Below, one piece after another: positions 18,008-28,012 of a stretch of 64,000 nt of DNA. The notes under the pieces were generated by a model. The model searched no databases. It saw nothing but the letters and a program-made list of their open reading frames with translations, and had not been told where the DNA came from. Every line of letters begins with the position of its first letter. The first letter of the stretch is position 1. The position numbers were made by a program, and so were the translations under genes. The DNA comes from Streptomyces lincolnensis (GTDB taxonomy: Bacteria; Actinomycetota; Actinomycetes; Streptomycetales; Streptomycetaceae): NCBI RefSeq assembly GCF_001685355.1, contig NZ_CP016438.1:5952001-6016000 (forward strand), given 5' to 3'.

Positions 18008-19998
18008 CCACGACCACCCTCGCCGTCCTCGTCCCCCTCCTTCCCTTCCTGGGCGCCGGGGCCGGTCTGCTCCTGGGACGCACGGCCCCCGGCTTCGTCC
18101 GCCCGCTCGCCGTCCTCCCGACGCTCGCCTCCCTCGTCCTCGCCGCGCTGGTCGCCGTGCGCCAGGGCGGCGACCAGGCCGTGGACGCCACCACCGAACT
18201 CACGCCCACCGGCTCGGTACCGATCGAACTGGCCCTGCACATCGACGGCTTCGCCGCCCTCGTCGCCGTCCTGGTCGGCCTCGTCGCCACCTGCGTGCAG
18301 ATCTACTCCACCGGCTACCTGCGCGACGACCCGCGCTACCCCTCCTACGCCGCTCTCGTCTCTCTCTTCACCTCCGCGATGCTCCTCGTCGTCTACTCCG
18401 GCGACCTGATGGTGCTGCTGGTCGGCTGGGAGATCATGGGCATCTGCTCGTACTTCCTGGTCGGCCACTACTGGGAGACTCCGGAGGCCCGCGCCGCCTC
18501 CCTCAAGGCCTTCCTGGTGACCAAGCTCGGTGACGTCCCGTTCCTGATCGGCCTGTTCGCACTGGCCACCGACGCCGGGTCCTTCCGTATCACCCGCGTC
18601 CTGGGCGCCGTCGCGAGCGGCGGACTCGACCACCCGACCCTGATCGCCCTGCTGCTCCTGGCCGGAGTGGCGGGCAAGTCGGCGCAGTTCCCGCTGCACA
18701 CCTGGCTCCCCGACGCGATGGCGGGCCCCACCCCCGTCTCCGCGCTCATCCACGCCGCGACGATGGTCGCCGCCGGTGTCTACTTCGTCGCCCGTCTCCT
18801 TCCCGTCTTCGAGGCCTCCCGGGCCGCGATGGTCGTCCTCGCCGTCATGGCCGCCGTCACGATGGCCGGCTCGGCGCTCACCGCGCTCGCCCAGGACGAC
18901 ATCAAGCGCGTCCTCGCCTACTCGACGATCGGCCAGCTCGGCTACATGACCGGCGCCCTCGCCGTCGGCGATCGCGGGGCCGCCGTCTTCCACCTCCTCT
19001 CGCACGGCGCCTTCAAGGCGCTGCTGTTCCTCGCGGCGGGCGTGATCATCCACGCCGCCGGCACCAACTCGCTGGCCGCCATGTCCCGCATGAAGGACCT
19101 GCGCCGACGCGTGCCCGACGCCTACTGGACGATGACCGTGGCGCTCCTCGCGCTCGCCGCGATCCCGCCCTTCAGTGGCTTCTTCTCCAAGGAGTCCGTC
19201 CTCGGCGCCGCCGAGCACGTCGCCACCGGCCACACCGAGCACGCCCCCGGCGCCGCCGGCTGGACCGTCCTGGTGGCCGGCCTGTTCACCGCCCTCCTCA
19301 CCGCCGCGTACGCGACACGCCTGTGGCTGCTGGCCTTCCATGGCCGGGGCGCCTCGGCCCCCGACCACGGCAGGCAGCCCCGCACCATGACCCTCGTGCT
19401 GTGGGTCCTGGCCGTCCCGTCCTTCGCCGTCGGCGGACTCGCCTACCGCGTGCTGCCCGACTGGTTCGACGGCCGTGACCTGACCCCGACCCTCACCACC
19501 TCCGTCCTCGGCACAGGTGTGGCGCTGGTCGGCGGCCTCGTCACCTACGCGGCCTGGCGGCACACCACGGCCTTGGCGGCCCGTACCCCGCTCGGCGCGG
19601 TCGCCGCCCACCCCGAGGGCGACGCCGGACTCGTCGAGGCAGAGGCCATCGCCAGCCACGCCCCCGCGTACGGAAACGTGGCGTCGGCGCCCGACCCCGC
19701 GGACCCGGGCCGCCTGCTGCTGGGCCCGTTGCACCGCCACGCGGCCGTCGGCTTCCACCTCGACGCCCTGTACGCGGCCCTGTTCGTCCGCCCGGTCCAA
19801 GCCGGAGCCACCCTCGTCCGGTTCCTCGACCGCGAGGTCGTCGAGACCTACGTACGCGGCGCGGGCGCGCTGCCCCGCCTGCTGGGGACCGCCGTACGAC
19901 GTGCCCAGACGGGCAATCTCCAGACCTATGTGAGCGCGCTGCTCGCCGGCACCGTCGTCCTGGTGGTCGCCGCCGTCCTCGTCGCCACGGGAGCGTGA
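18004..19998 (+). CDS. nuoL: NADH-quinone oxidoreductase subunit L
   Basis: 664 residues, GTG start overlapping nuoK. Antiporter-like proton-pumping subunit: [58 protein letters not shown] (key Lys and His) and [18 protein letters not shown]. The C-terminus includes the lateral helix region and a final membrane anchor ([20 protein letters not shown]). Length is in the normal 610-670 range. Confidence 0.96.
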   Translation: MTTTTLAVLVPLLPFLGAGAGLLLGRTAPGFVRPLAVLPTLASLVLAALVAVRQGGDQAVDATTELTPTGSVPIELALHIDGFAALVAVLVGLVATCVQIYSTGYLRDDPRYPSYAALVSLFTSAMLLVVYSGDLMVLLVGWEIMGICSYFLVGHYWETPEARAASLKAFLVTKLGDVPFLIGLFALATDAGSFRITRVLGAVASGGLDHPTLIALLLLAGVAGKSAQFPLHTWLPDAMAGPTPVSALIHAATMVAAGVYFVARLLPVFEASRAAMVVLAVMAAVTMAGSALTALAQDDIKRVLAYSTIGQLGYMTGALAVGDRGAAVFHLLSHGAFKALLFLAAGVIIHAAGTNSLAAMSRMKDLRRRVPDAYWTMTVALLALAAIPPFSGFFSKESVLGAAEHVATGHTEHAPGAAGWTVLVAGLFTALLTAAYATRLWLLAFHGRGASAPDHGRQPRTMTLVLWVLAVPSFAVGGLAYRVLPDWFDGRDLTPTLTTSVLGTGVALVGGLVTYAAWRHTTALAARTPLGAVAAHPEGDAGLVEAEAIASHAPAYGNVASAPDPADPGRLLLGPLHRHAAVGFHLDALYAALFVRPVQAGATLVRFLDREVVETYVRGAGALPRLLGTAVRRAQTGNLQTYVSALLAGTVVLVVAAVLVATGA

Positions 19999-20004
19999 GC
20001 AGGC

Positions 20005-21579
20005 GTGATCGATATCAACGAGTCCGTGATGCAGGTCCTTCTGGCGTTCATCGTGGTCGGTCCGCTCCTCGGAGCCGTCGCCGCCCTCCTGCCCGCCCCG
20101 CCCGGGCTGAAGGGGAAGTCGCCCGAGCAGGCCGTGCTGCGGCACGGTGTGACCGTGACCGGCGCGATCCTCGTGGCCGCGATCGTCCTCGCGGTCGGCT
20201 TCGACCACGACCATCCGTCGAAGATGCAGGCCACGACCGACATCAGCTGGATCCCCGCACTCGACGTGCGCATCCACCTCGGCATCGACGGCATCTCCCT
20301 CCCCCTCCTGGTCCTGTCGGCGCTGCTGACCTTCCTCTGCGCGCTCTACTCGTACTTCAAGCTGCCCGCGGGACCGACTCCGAAGGCCTTCGTCGCACTG
20401 CTGCTCGTCCTGGAGGCCGGCACCCTCGCGACCTTCGCCGTCCTCGACCTGCTGTTGTTCTTCCTCGCCTTCGAGATGGTCCTCATCCCGATGTACTTCC
20501 TCATCGCCCGCTGGGGCGGAGAGGGGCGGACCCGGGCCGCCTGGCGGTTCATCGTCTACACGCTGCTCGGTTCGGTCGTCATGCTGCTGGGCCTGCTCCT
20601 GATCGGAATCAAGGCGGGCACGTTCGACATGGTGGCACTCGCCACTGACAACGGCCGGTCCCTGACCGCATCCGTGCAGGTCATCGCCGTTCTGGCGATC
20701 GGGATCGGGCTCGCGGTGAAGACGCCGATGTGGCCGCTGCACAGCTGGCTGCCCGACGCCCACACCGCCGCGCCGACCGTCGGCTCGGTCCTGCTGGCCG
20801 GCGTCATGCTGAAGATGGGAACGTACGGTTTCGTCCGGATTCTCCTGCCGATCGCGCCCGACGGCTTCCGTGACTTCGCGCCCTACCTCGCCGCCTTCGC
20901 CGTCGTCGGGATCATCTACGGGTCCCTGGCCTGCCTGGCCCTCGCCAAGCAGGGCGCGAAGGGCGATCTCAAGCGGCTGATCGCCTACTCCTCCGTCGGC
21001 CACATGGGCTTCGTCCTGCTCGGCATCGCGACCATGACGCCCACCGGCGTGAACGGCGCCCTGTTCGCCAACATCGCCCACGGCCTCATCACCGGCCTGC
21101 TGTTCTTCCTGGTCGGCGCGTTGAAGGACCGCACCGGCACCACCGACCTCGACGCCCTCGCCAAGGAGGCCGGCGCCGCGCTCTACGGCAAGGCGCCGCG
21201 CCTCGGCGGGCTGCTCGCCTTCGGCGCTGTCGCCTCGCTCGGCCTGCCCGGCCTCGCCGGGTTCTGGGGCGAGATGCTGGCGCTGTTCGGAGCGTTCCGG
21301 CCCGCCGACGACCTCAGCCGCCCCGCCTTCCTCACCTTCATGGCGATCGGCGCGTTCGGCACGCTGCTCACGGCCGCGTACATGCTGATCGTGGTCCGCC
21401 GCGTCTGCATGGGCGCCGTACCGCAGGAAGCCCCGAAGCTCGTCGACGTCCACGCTTACGAGTTCGCTGCCTGGACCCCGCTCGTCGCCCTCACCGTCGC
21501 CGCCGGTCTCTGGCCGAAGGCCCTGCTCGGTCTGACCGATCCGGCCGTGCAGCAGCTCCTCGCAGGAGGCACCCGATGA
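20005..21579 (+). CDS. nuoM: NADH-quinone oxidoreductase subunit M
   Basis: 524 residues from GTG 20005, six bases after nuoL. Antiporter-like subunit with FLAFEMVLIPMYFLIARWGG, the channel Lys/His segment VKTPMWPLHSWLPDAHTAAPTVGSVLLAGVMLKMGTYGF and DLKRLIAYSSVGHMGFVLLG. ATGA overlap with nuoN. About 14 transmembrane helices. Confidence 0.96.
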   Translation: MIDINESVMQVLLAFIVVGPLLGAVAALLPAPPGLKGKSPEQAVLRHGVTVTGAILVAAIVLAVGFDHDHPSKMQATTDISWIPALDVRIHLGIDGISLPLLVLSALLTFLCALYSYFKLPAGPTPKAFVALLLVLEAGTLATFAVLDLLLFFLAFEMVLIPMYFLIARWGGEGRTRAAWRFIVYTLLGSVVMLLGLLLIGIKAGTFDMVALATDNGRSLTASVQVIAVLAIGIGLAVKTPMWPLHSWLPDAHTAAPTVGSVLLAGVMLKMGTYGFVRILLPIAPDGFRDFAPYLAAFAVVGIIYGSLACLALAKQGAKGDLKRLIAYSSVGHMGFVLLGIATMTPTGVNGALFANIAHGLITGLLFFLVGALKDRTGTTDLDALAKEAGAALYGKAPRLGGLLAFGAVASLGLPGLAGFWGEMLALFGAFRPADDLSRPAFLTFMAIGAFGTLLTAAYMLIVVRRVCMGAVPQEAPKLVDVHAYEFAAWTPLVALTVAAGLWPKALLGLTDPAVQQLLAGGTR

Positions 21580-23108
21580 GCTCCCTGGCCTCTTCGGCCC
21601 AGCCGCTGGCCGCGAACCTCGTCCAGTCCGTCGACTGGCTCGCCATCGCGCCGCCCACCATCGCGGCGGTCGTCGGACTCGTCGCCCTGGTCGCCGATCT
21701 GTTCGTCGGCGACAAGAAGAAGTTCCTCCTCGGCTGGCTGTCGGTCGCGGGCCTCACCGCCGCCACGCTCATGCTGCTGCCCCTCCTGGACGGCGACCGC
21801 TCCACCTTCTGCCTGACCGGCACTCCCGACGTGTGCAGCTACACGGCCGACCGCTTCACGCTCGTCCTCCAACTCCTCGTCCTGGGCGGTGCCCTCCTCA
21901 CGGCCCTGCTGTCGGTCACCGCCCTCAAGGACGCCGACAAGGGACTCCCCGAAGGGGAGTACTGGTTCCTGCTGCTGTCCTCCGCGGCCGGAGCCGCCCT
22001 CCTGCCGGCCTCCCGAGACCTGGCCACTCTGATCGTCGCCCTGGAGGTCGCCTCCCTGCCCGCCTTCGCGCTCGTCGGCCTGAGGCACGGTGACAAGAAG
22101 TCCTCAGAGGCGGCCCTGAAGTTCTTCCTGTCCTCGGTCACCGCGACCGCGGTCAGCCTCATGGGCGTCAGCTTCGTCTACGCCACCACCGGCACCCTCT
22201 ACCTCACGCAGATCGCCGAACGCATCCAGGACGTCGACGGCCAGCTGCACACCCTCGCCCAGACCGGTGTGGTCCTCACCCTCATCGGCTTCGCCTTCAA
22301 GACGGCCGCCGTCCCGTTCCACTTCTGGGTGCCGGACACCTACGTGGGAGCACCCCTCCCGATCGCCGCCTATCTGTCGGTCGTCGGCAAGGCGGTCGGC
22401 TTCTCCGGCCTGATCCTTGTCACGGTCGTCGCCCTCCCGTCGTACGCCGACGTCTGGGGCCCCGCCCTCGCGGCCCTGGCCGCCCTCACCATGACCGTCG
22501 GCAACGTCGGCGCCCTCCGGCAGCAGGCCACGCGCGCGTACAGCGCCGTACGGCTGCTCGCCTGGTCGTCCGTCGGGCAGGCCGGCTACCTCCTCGTACC
22601 GATCGCCGCCGCCGCGTACTCCGACGACGCCGAGCGGTCGGTCGGCTCCACGCTCGCGTACGCCCTCATGTACGCCGCCGTGAACCTCGGCGCCTTCGCC
22701 GTGGCCGCCCTGGTGGGCCGCACGCAGCTGCTCAACCGCCTCGTCGACTACCGCGGCCTGTACGCGTCGAACCCCCTCGCGGCCCTCCTCCTGGCGTTCT
22801 TCCTGCTCTGCCTGGCAGGTCTGCCGCCGGGCATCATCGGCCTGTTCGCCAAGGTCACCGTCTTCTCCGCGGCCGTCGACGCGGGGCTGGGCTGGCTCGC
22901 CGTCGTCATGGCGGTCAACGTCGTGATCGCGCTGTTCTACTACCTCCAGTGGACGGCCCTGCTGTTCCGGGCGCCCGAGGGCGAGCCCGTGAAGCACCGT
23001 GTGCCCGCGCCCCTCACCGCCACGATCGCCCTGACCGGCGTCATTGGCATCGCCCTCTCCGGAGCGCCTCAGCTGGTCCTGCGCTTCGCCGACACCGGTC
23101 TGTTCTGA
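21576..23108 (+). CDS. nuoN: NADH-quinone oxidoreductase subunit N
   Basis: 510 residues with about 14 helices; the third antiporter-like subunit. Landmarks are ALEVASLPAFALVGLR, FKTAAVPFHFWVPDTYVGAPLPIAAYLSVVGKAVGF and RLLAWSSVGQAGYLL. The Lys/His of the proton channel are retained. Last gene of the nuo operon; 196 bases separate it from htpX with no clear terminator hairpin. Confidence 0.96.
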   Translation: MSSLASSAQPLAANLVQSVDWLAIAPPTIAAVVGLVALVADLFVGDKKKFLLGWLSVAGLTAATLMLLPLLDGDRSTFCLTGTPDVCSYTADRFTLVLQLLVLGGALLTALLSVTALKDADKGLPEGEYWFLLLSSAAGAALLPASRDLATLIVALEVASLPAFALVGLRHGDKKSSEAALKFFLSSVTATAVSLMGVSFVYATTGTLYLTQIAERIQDVDGQLHTLAQTGVVLTLIGFAFKTAAVPFHFWVPDTYVGAPLPIAAYLSVVGKAVGFSGLILVTVVALPSYADVWGPALAALAALTMTVGNVGALRQQATRAYSAVRLLAWSSVGQAGYLLVPIAAAAYSDDAERSVGSTLAYALMYAAVNLGAFAVAALVGRTQLLNRLVDYRGLYASNPLAALLLAFFLLCLAGLPPGIIGLFAKVTVFSAAVDAGLGWLAVVMAVNVVIALFYYLQWTALLFRAPEGEPVKHRVPAPLTATIALTGVIGIALSGAPQLVLRFADTGLF

Positions 23109-23304
23109 GCATCCTCGCCGGTCATCACCCGGACGGCCGACGTGGGCAGCCGTACGCACAAGGGAACTAGTGGCCCTCGCCTGGCGTTGAGCAGATCGGG
23201 AGGGTCCACTGGACGTGACGCCACGACACCAGTGACACGGCAGATCGACAAGGCAGATCAGCAAGCAAAGGGTTCCCCCTGCTGCACGACTTGGAGGGCG
23301 TACC

Positions 23305-24168
23305 GTGCACCGCCGGCACAACGGGCTCAGGACCGCAGTACTCCTCGGGGGACTGTCCGCACTCATCATCGTCATCGGCAGCTTGTTCGGCCGGATGGGG
23401 CTCGTAGTAGCAGTCGTGATCGCCCTGGGCACCAACGCTTACGCGTACTGGAACAGCGACAAGCTGGCTCTACGCGCGATGCGCGCCCGTCCGGTCAGCG
23501 AGTTCGAGGCGCCCGGCCTGTACCGCATGGTCCGCGAACTCTCCACCCAGGCCCGCCAGCCGATGCCCCGCCTGTACATCTCCCCGACGGAAGCGCCCAA
23601 CGCCTTCGCCACCGGCCGCAACCCGCGCAACGCCGCCGTGTGCTGCACGGACGGCATCCTGCGCCTCCTGGACGAGCGCGAGCTGCGCGGAGTGATCGGC
23701 CACGAGCTCAGCCACGTCTACAACCGCGACATCCTGATCTCCTCGGTCGCGGGCGCCCTCGCCTCCGTGATCATGTTCCTGGTCAACTTCGCCTGGCTGA
23801 TCCCGATCGGCCGCTCGGACGACGACGACGGCCCGGGTCTCCTCGGCATGCTGCTGATCATGATCCTGGGGCCGCTCGCGGCCAGCCTCATCCAGCTGGC
23901 CATCAGCCGCTCCAGGGAGTACGAGGCCGACGCGTCCGGCGCCCAGCTCACCGGTGACCCGCTCGCCCTCGCCAGCGCGCTGCGGAAGCTCGAAACGGGC
24001 ACCAAGCAGCTTCCGTTGCCCCCCGAGCCGCGCATCGAGACCGCGAGCCACATGATGATCGCGAACCCCTTCCGCCCTGGCCAGGGACTGTCCAAAATGT
24101 TCTCGACACACCCGCCGATGGCGGAGCGCATCGCCCGGCTCGAGAAGATGGCAGGTCCCCCACAGTGA
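23305..24168 (+). CDS. htpX: HtpX-type M48 membrane metalloprotease
   Basis: 287 residues, GTG start after GGAGGG. Two N-terminal helices ([37 protein letters not shown]), the zinc motif HELSH (133-137, [12 protein letters not shown]), further helices at [20 protein letters not shown] and [21 protein letters not shown], and the third ligand in REYEADASG. HtpX proteins degrade misfolded membrane proteins. GTGA overlap with the YccF gene indicates coupling. Confidence 0.95.
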   Translation: MHRRHNGLRTAVLLGGLSALIIVIGSLFGRMGLVVAVVIALGTNAYAYWNSDKLALRAMRARPVSEFEAPGLYRMVRELSTQARQPMPRLYISPTEAPNAFATGRNPRNAAVCCTDGILRLLDERELRGVIGHELSHVYNRDILISSVAGALASVIMFLVNFAWLIPIGRSDDDDGPGLLGMLLIMILGPLAASLIQLAISRSREYEADASGAQLTGDPLALASALRKLETGTKQLPLPPEPRIETASHMMIANPFRPGQGLSKMFSTHPPMAERIARLEKMAGPPQ

Positions 24169-24557
24169 AAACCATCCTGAACCTCATATGGCTCGTCCTG
24201 AGCGGCTTCTGGCTCTTCCTCGGCTACCTGGCCGCGGGCGTGCTGCTGTGCATCACGATCATCGGCATCCCGTTCGGCGTAGCGGCCTTCCGTATCGGCG
24301 TCTACGCCCTGTGGCCCTTCGGATACACCACGGTCGAGCGCCGTGACGCGGGCGCGCCGTCCTTCGTGGTCAACGTGCTCTGGCTGGTTCTCGCCGGCTG
24401 GTGGCTGGCCATCGGCCACATCGTCACCGGCATCGTGCTGTGCGTGACGATCATCGGTATCCCGTTCGGCATCGCCAACTTCAAGCTGATTCCGGTCTCG
24501 TTGTTCCCGCTGGGACGCGAGATCGTGCCCACGGACCAGCCGTTCGCCGCGCGCTGA
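24165..24557 (+). CDS. YccF-domain inner membrane protein
   Basis: 130 residues holding two copies of the YccF (DUF307) repeat: [41 protein letters not shown] and [40 protein letters not shown] (shown for comparison in parts). The repeated ITIIGIPFG motif is diagnostic. Function unknown; translationally coupled to htpX, suggesting a role in membrane quality control. Confidence 0.9.
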   Translation: MKTILNLIWLVLSGFWLFLGYLAAGVLLCITIIGIPFGVAAFRIGVYALWPFGYTTVERRDAGAPSFVVNVLWLVLAGWWLAIGHIVTGIVLCVTIIGIPFGIANFKLIPVSLFPLGREIVPTDQPFAAR

Positions 24558-24573
24558 CAGGCGGACCGTAGGG

Positions 24574-25776
24574 GTGGGGAAGCCGAAGTACCTGTTGCTG
24601 TCGTACGACCGACGTGCCGAGTACGAGGGCGAGGAAGGCTACGAGGAGACGTGGGCCCTGTGCCAGGACGCCGCCGACCTCTTCGCCGACCCGCCTCCCC
24701 CCACACGCGGTACGTACGAACTCCTCGGCTGTGCACCGGAGGGCCGACTGTCGGCGGCCCTCACCGGTGCGCGAGCCGAGGGTTCGGCACCGCTCGGCAT
24801 CCTCACCCTGGAGATCCTCGACAAGTCCGGTACGGCGGTCGGCGAGTGGTACCTGGAGGACGCGCGCGTCCTGGGCGACCGCGCCTGTGCCCGTGATCTG
24901 ACGCTGCGGGACATCACGGTCGAGGCCATCGAGTCCGACGACAATTCCTGGGGATACCCGCAGTGTCCTCCACTGTCCCCGGGCTACCGACTGCTCGACG
25001 CCACCGGCGAACGGCTCGGCACCTGCCGAGACCTGGCCCGCATCGGCCTGGACGGGGACGAACCCCTGGAACCCCCGCTGCGGCTGCTGGGCTGCGCACC
25101 CCGAGGCACCCTGCGTGCGGCGCTGGACAGCGGTGAGGAGGACCTCGGCCACGCGAAGGTCGTGCGCGTCGACTCCTCCGGCCGCCCCGTGCAGGCCGCC
25201 GCCGAGGGCGAGGTGCGGGCATGGATACCCTCCGCCCGCGGCTCGGGTCTGGTCGATCTCACTCTCGACCTGTGGTCGGAGCGGCCGCCTCTCGCGGCGC
25301 GGGAGGTATGGGAGCTGTGGGGGGAGGGCCGGCCGACCGAGCCCAACCGTTGGGCGCGGATCGACACCGCCGCGCGCGACTTCTGGCTGGACACCGCCAG
25401 GGAGAACCACCCCCACGGTGGTCCGGATCGGCCCGCCGGCACGACCTACCACCTCGACGGCCGTCACATCACCGACCGCCCCGGCTTCTTCTGTGCCCTC
25501 GGAGAGGCGGTCAATGGCCCCGGCGGCTACTTCGGCTGGGGCCTCGACGCCCTGGCGGACTGCCTCTGCGGTCGCTGGGGCGCCACACCGCCGCTCACCC
25601 TCGTCTGGCACGACGCCGATGTGGCCCGAGCCTGCTTGGACGCCCCGGCTGCCACTGCGACAGCTGCCGCTTCCACTCCTGCCACCGCTGGGCAGGCGGG
25701 CCACGGTCGCTCGCTGGTTTTCGAGGAACTCCTCGCGTTCCTGGCCGAGAAGAACGTCGAGGTCCGCCTCGCCTGA
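24574..25776 (+). CDS. Barstar-domain protein with duplicated N-terminal module
   Basis: 400 residues from GTG 24574. The C-terminal domain (about 291-400) reads YHLDGRHITDRPGFFCALGEAVNGPGGYFGWGLDALADCLCG, then PPLTLVWHDAD, which is the barstar (barnase inhibitor) fold pattern with the conserved GWxLDALxDCL helix. The first 290 residues contain two copies of a module with the motif LLGCAPxGxLxAAL (50-63 and 171-184), of unknown function. Barstar proteins neutralise secreted ribonucleases and serve as immunity proteins in polymorphic toxin systems. No barnase-like nuclease gene is adjacent. A Thr/Ala-rich linker interrupts the last strand region. Confidence 0.8.
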   Translation: MGKPKYLLLSYDRRAEYEGEEGYEETWALCQDAADLFADPPPPTRGTYELLGCAPEGRLSAALTGARAEGSAPLGILTLEILDKSGTAVGEWYLEDARVLGDRACARDLTLRDITVEAIESDDNSWGYPQCPPLSPGYRLLDATGERLGTCRDLARIGLDGDEPLEPPLRLLGCAPRGTLRAALDSGEEDLGHAKVVRVDSSGRPVQAAAEGEVRAWIPSARGSGLVDLTLDLWSERPPLAAREVWELWGEGRPTEPNRWARIDTAARDFWLDTARENHPHGGPDRPAGTTYHLDGRHITDRPGFFCALGEAVNGPGGYFGWGLDALADCLCGRWGATPPLTLVWHDADVARACLDAPAATATAAASTPATAGQAGHGRSLVFEELLAFLAEKNVEVRLA

Positions 25777-25794
25777 CACCTTGCGCCGACGCAG

Positions 25795-25836
25795 TTGTCC
25801 ACAGGCAGGATCCGTGGCATGCCGAGGTTGTCCACA
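25795..25836. promoter_or_regulatory. Pair of consensus DnaA boxes
   Basis: TTGTCCACA occurs twice on the plus strand at 25795-25803 and 25828-25836, 33 bp apart start to start, each followed by GG. This equals the Streptomyces DnaA-box consensus. They sit in the 100-bp gap between the barstar-domain and SUKH genes, so DnaA could bind here to control transcription or titrate initiator. Confidence 0.55.
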
Positions 25837-25876
25837 GGCCCGAGCGATTGTCGGTGGCACCTTGCATCATGAATGC

Positions 25877-26443
25877 ATGACCGAGAGCGAGCAGTTGCTG
25901 ACACAGGTGGCGGCCAAGGCGCGCAACACCCGTCCCTGGGGCTGGACTTCACTCCCCGAGCCGGTGGACACCACCACCCTGGCCCGCGCCGAGTCCGCCC
26001 TGGGCTTCCCTCTGCCCGCGCTCCTCGCCGAGCTCTACGTCCGGATAGGAGACGGCGGATTCGGCCCGGAGTACGGCCTGCTGCCCCTGCTGGACAGTCT
26101 CCCCTCCGGTGAGCCCGCCGCCGTGGCGCAGTACCTCGCCAACCGCGAGAGCGGCCGCAAGGACCCCGACTGGCCCTGGCCCGCGGGTGTGTTGCCGATA
26201 TCCCACTGGGGCTGCGCCATGTACGCGTGCGTCGACTGCCACAGCCCGCGCAACCCCGTCCTACTTTTCGAGCCGAACGCCGACGACGCCGACCACGCCT
26301 GGTTCGTGGACGCCCCCACCCTCGCGGACTGGCTCCGCACCTGGACGGACGGCACCGGTTGGTACGAGGAGACGAACGAGGACCTGGAAATGGCTCCGTG
26401 GACCGACTTCCGCATACGTACGGCGTTCACGCAGGCGTCCTGA
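25877..26443 (+). CDS. SMI1/KNR4 (SUKH) family protein
   Basis: 188 residues from ATG 25877. SUKH hallmarks are TTLARAESALGFPLPALLAELYVRIGDGGFGPEYGLLPL in the first third, then GVLPISHWGCAMYACVDC and PVLLFEPNADDADHAWFVDAPTLADWLRTWTDG. SUKH proteins include many immunity proteins of bacterial polymorphic toxins and contact-dependent systems; some have other roles. It follows the barstar gene by 100 bp with the DnaA-box pair in between. The ribosome-binding site is weak, so the start is less certain. Confidence 0.85.
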   Translation: MTESEQLLTQVAAKARNTRPWGWTSLPEPVDTTTLARAESALGFPLPALLAELYVRIGDGGFGPEYGLLPLLDSLPSGEPAAVAQYLANRESGRKDPDWPWPAGVLPISHWGCAMYACVDCHSPRNPVLLFEPNADDADHAWFVDAPTLADWLRTWTDGTGWYEETNEDLEMAPWTDFRIRTAFTQAS

Positions 26444-26472
26444 CACAAGCACGACCACCGCCCCGACGCTCC

Positions 26473-26742
26473 TCAGCCGGGTTGGCCCTTCCGCCCTGCC
26501 AACCTCCGCCGCACCACATAAGCCACCACACCCACACCCACACCCACACCCAGAACCCCAGCCCCCACGACCACCGAGACCCCTGGCAGCGCGCATGCCA
26601 GGACCACGCAGCCGAGCAGACCCACCGCCGGCACCACCCGGGCAGCGGGAGCCATGCCGGCACCGATCATCGAACCCGGCCCGATGACCACGGCGTCGCC
26701 CACGCCCAGGGTGCGCCGCAGTTCTGCGCCGGAAGGTGTCAT
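26473..26742 (-). pseudogene. Truncated amino-acid permease (APC family) fragment
   Basis: From ATG 26742 the translation is MTPSGAELRRTLGVGDAVV followed by IGPGSMIGAGMAPAARVV. This closely resembles the N-terminus of APC-family permeases (usually LRRTLGVGDAVVIGLGSMIGAGIFAALAPAA), but Leu is replaced by Pro in the first helix and several residues of the FAAL turn are missing. The remaining ~45 residues are an unrelated Val/Gly run (GVGVGVGVVAYVVRRR) before a stop. A full permease is about 450 residues, so this is a decayed stump. An alternative start at 26799 adds a basic leader. Confidence 0.6.
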
Positions 26743-26910
26743 GCGGCGCACGTCACTGATCGCTGCAACCGGTGAGTGCGGCCGTGTCGTCCTCTTCATC
26801 AACACGGGACGAACACTCACCCGTAGCGCCACGCACCAACACCGCCGGTGGCGACCAAGATCACAGGCTTGGGACGGCACGGGCACAGCTCGGAAGGGCA
26901 GGTTCACGGC

Positions 26911-27177
26911 ATGAGCATCATCAGCTGGATCATCCTCGGCCTCTTGGCCGGAGCCATCGCCAAGTTCCTGCTGCCGGGACGTGACCCGGGCGGCTTCATC
27001 GGTACGACCCTGATCGGCGTCGCGGGCGCGTTCACCGGTGGCTGGATATCGGCCCGCTGGCTGGACCACCCGATCTCCCAGAGCTTCTACGACGGTGCCA
27101 CCTGGGCGGCGGCGATCGGCGGCTCGTTCGTCCTGCTGGTGGCCTATCGCATCCTGTTCGGCAACTCACGCAACTGA
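26911..27177 (+). CDS. GlsB/YeaQ/YmgE family membrane protein
   Basis: 88 residues with three hydrophobic segments: ISWIILGLLAGAIAKFLLPG, GGFIGTTLIGVAGAFTGGWIS and WAAAIGGSFVLLVAYRILFG. The pattern GLLAGAIAKFLLPGRDPGG and the Gly-rich second helix are diagnostic for the transglycosylase-associated (GlsB/YeaQ/YmgE) family of stress-linked small membrane proteins. Start ATG 26911. Confidence 0.9.
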   Translation: MSIISWIILGLLAGAIAKFLLPGRDPGGFIGTTLIGVAGAFTGGWISARWLDHPISQSFYDGATWAAAIGGSFVLLVAYRILFGNSRN

Positions 27178-27289
27178 GCACCCCGACCCCCGAACCGCAG
27201 CCAGCAGTACGGAGGGGCGGGCACCCGGTCACCTCCGGGTCCCCGCCCCTCCCAGCGGCCCAGCGCTTCTTCCGGGCACCACGTTCCAG

Positions 27290-27778
27290 CTACCGGTAGT
27301 TCACGAACTGCAACGCGAAGTCGAAGTCCTTGCCCTTCAGCAGGGCGATGACGGCCTGGAGGTCGTCGCGGCTCTTGGAGCTGACCCGCAGCTCGTCACC
27401 CTGCACCTGGGCCTTGATGCCCTTGGGACCCTCATCCCGGATGATCTTCGCCACCTTCTTCGCGTTGTCCTGGGAGATGCCCTCCTCGATCGACGCGAAG
27501 ATCTTGTACTCCTTGCCGGACAGCTGCGGCTCACCGGCGTCCAGCGCCTTCAGCGAGATCCCGCGCTTGATCAGCTTGGACTGGAAGACGTCGAGGACGG
27601 CCTTCACCCGGTCCTCGGAGTTCGCCTCCATCAGGATCTTGTCGCCGGACCACGAGATCGAGGCACCCACACCCTTGAAGTCGTAGCGCTGCGAGATCTC
27701 CTTGGCGGCCTGGTTGAGGGCGTTGTCGACCTCCTGCCGCTCGACCTTCGAGACGATGTCGAAACTGGAGTCGGCCAT
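27290..27778 (-). CDS. yajQ: YajQ family cyclic di-GMP-binding protein
   Basis: 162 residues starting [23 protein letters not shown], followed by [17 protein letters not shown] and ending [15 protein letters not shown]. This is the standard YajQ/DUF520 two-RRM-fold length and sequence. Xanthomonas YajQ binds c-di-GMP and acts as a co-regulator; E. coli YajQ binds nucleotides or RNA. Transcribed away from tRNA-Tyr. Start ATG 27778. Confidence 0.94.
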   Translation of the reverse strand: MADSSFDIVSKVERQEVDNALNQAAKEISQRYDFKGVGASISWSGDKILMEANSEDRVKAVLDVFQSKLIKRGISLKALDAGEPQLSGKEYKIFASIEEGISQDNAKKVAKIIRDEGPKGIKAQVQGDELRVSSKSRDDLQAVIALLKGKDFDFALQFVNYR

Positions 27779-28012
27779 GTCCTGTGGCTCCTTGTATCGG
27801 GTGCGTATCGGCGTGCGTACGGGTCCGTATCGGCGTGCGTGGGGGCGGCCGCCGAGCCCGGCACTACCCGGGCCGCATCCGGACAAGCCTAGCCACCCCC
27901 TGCCCCCCGAGCGCAGATCAATCGGGTGGCGAAGCACCCCTCCCTATCGGGTATTGTTTACGTCGTTGCCACAGAGGCCCGCCGAAAAGCGGTTCGAAGG
28001 GCAACAACCCCC

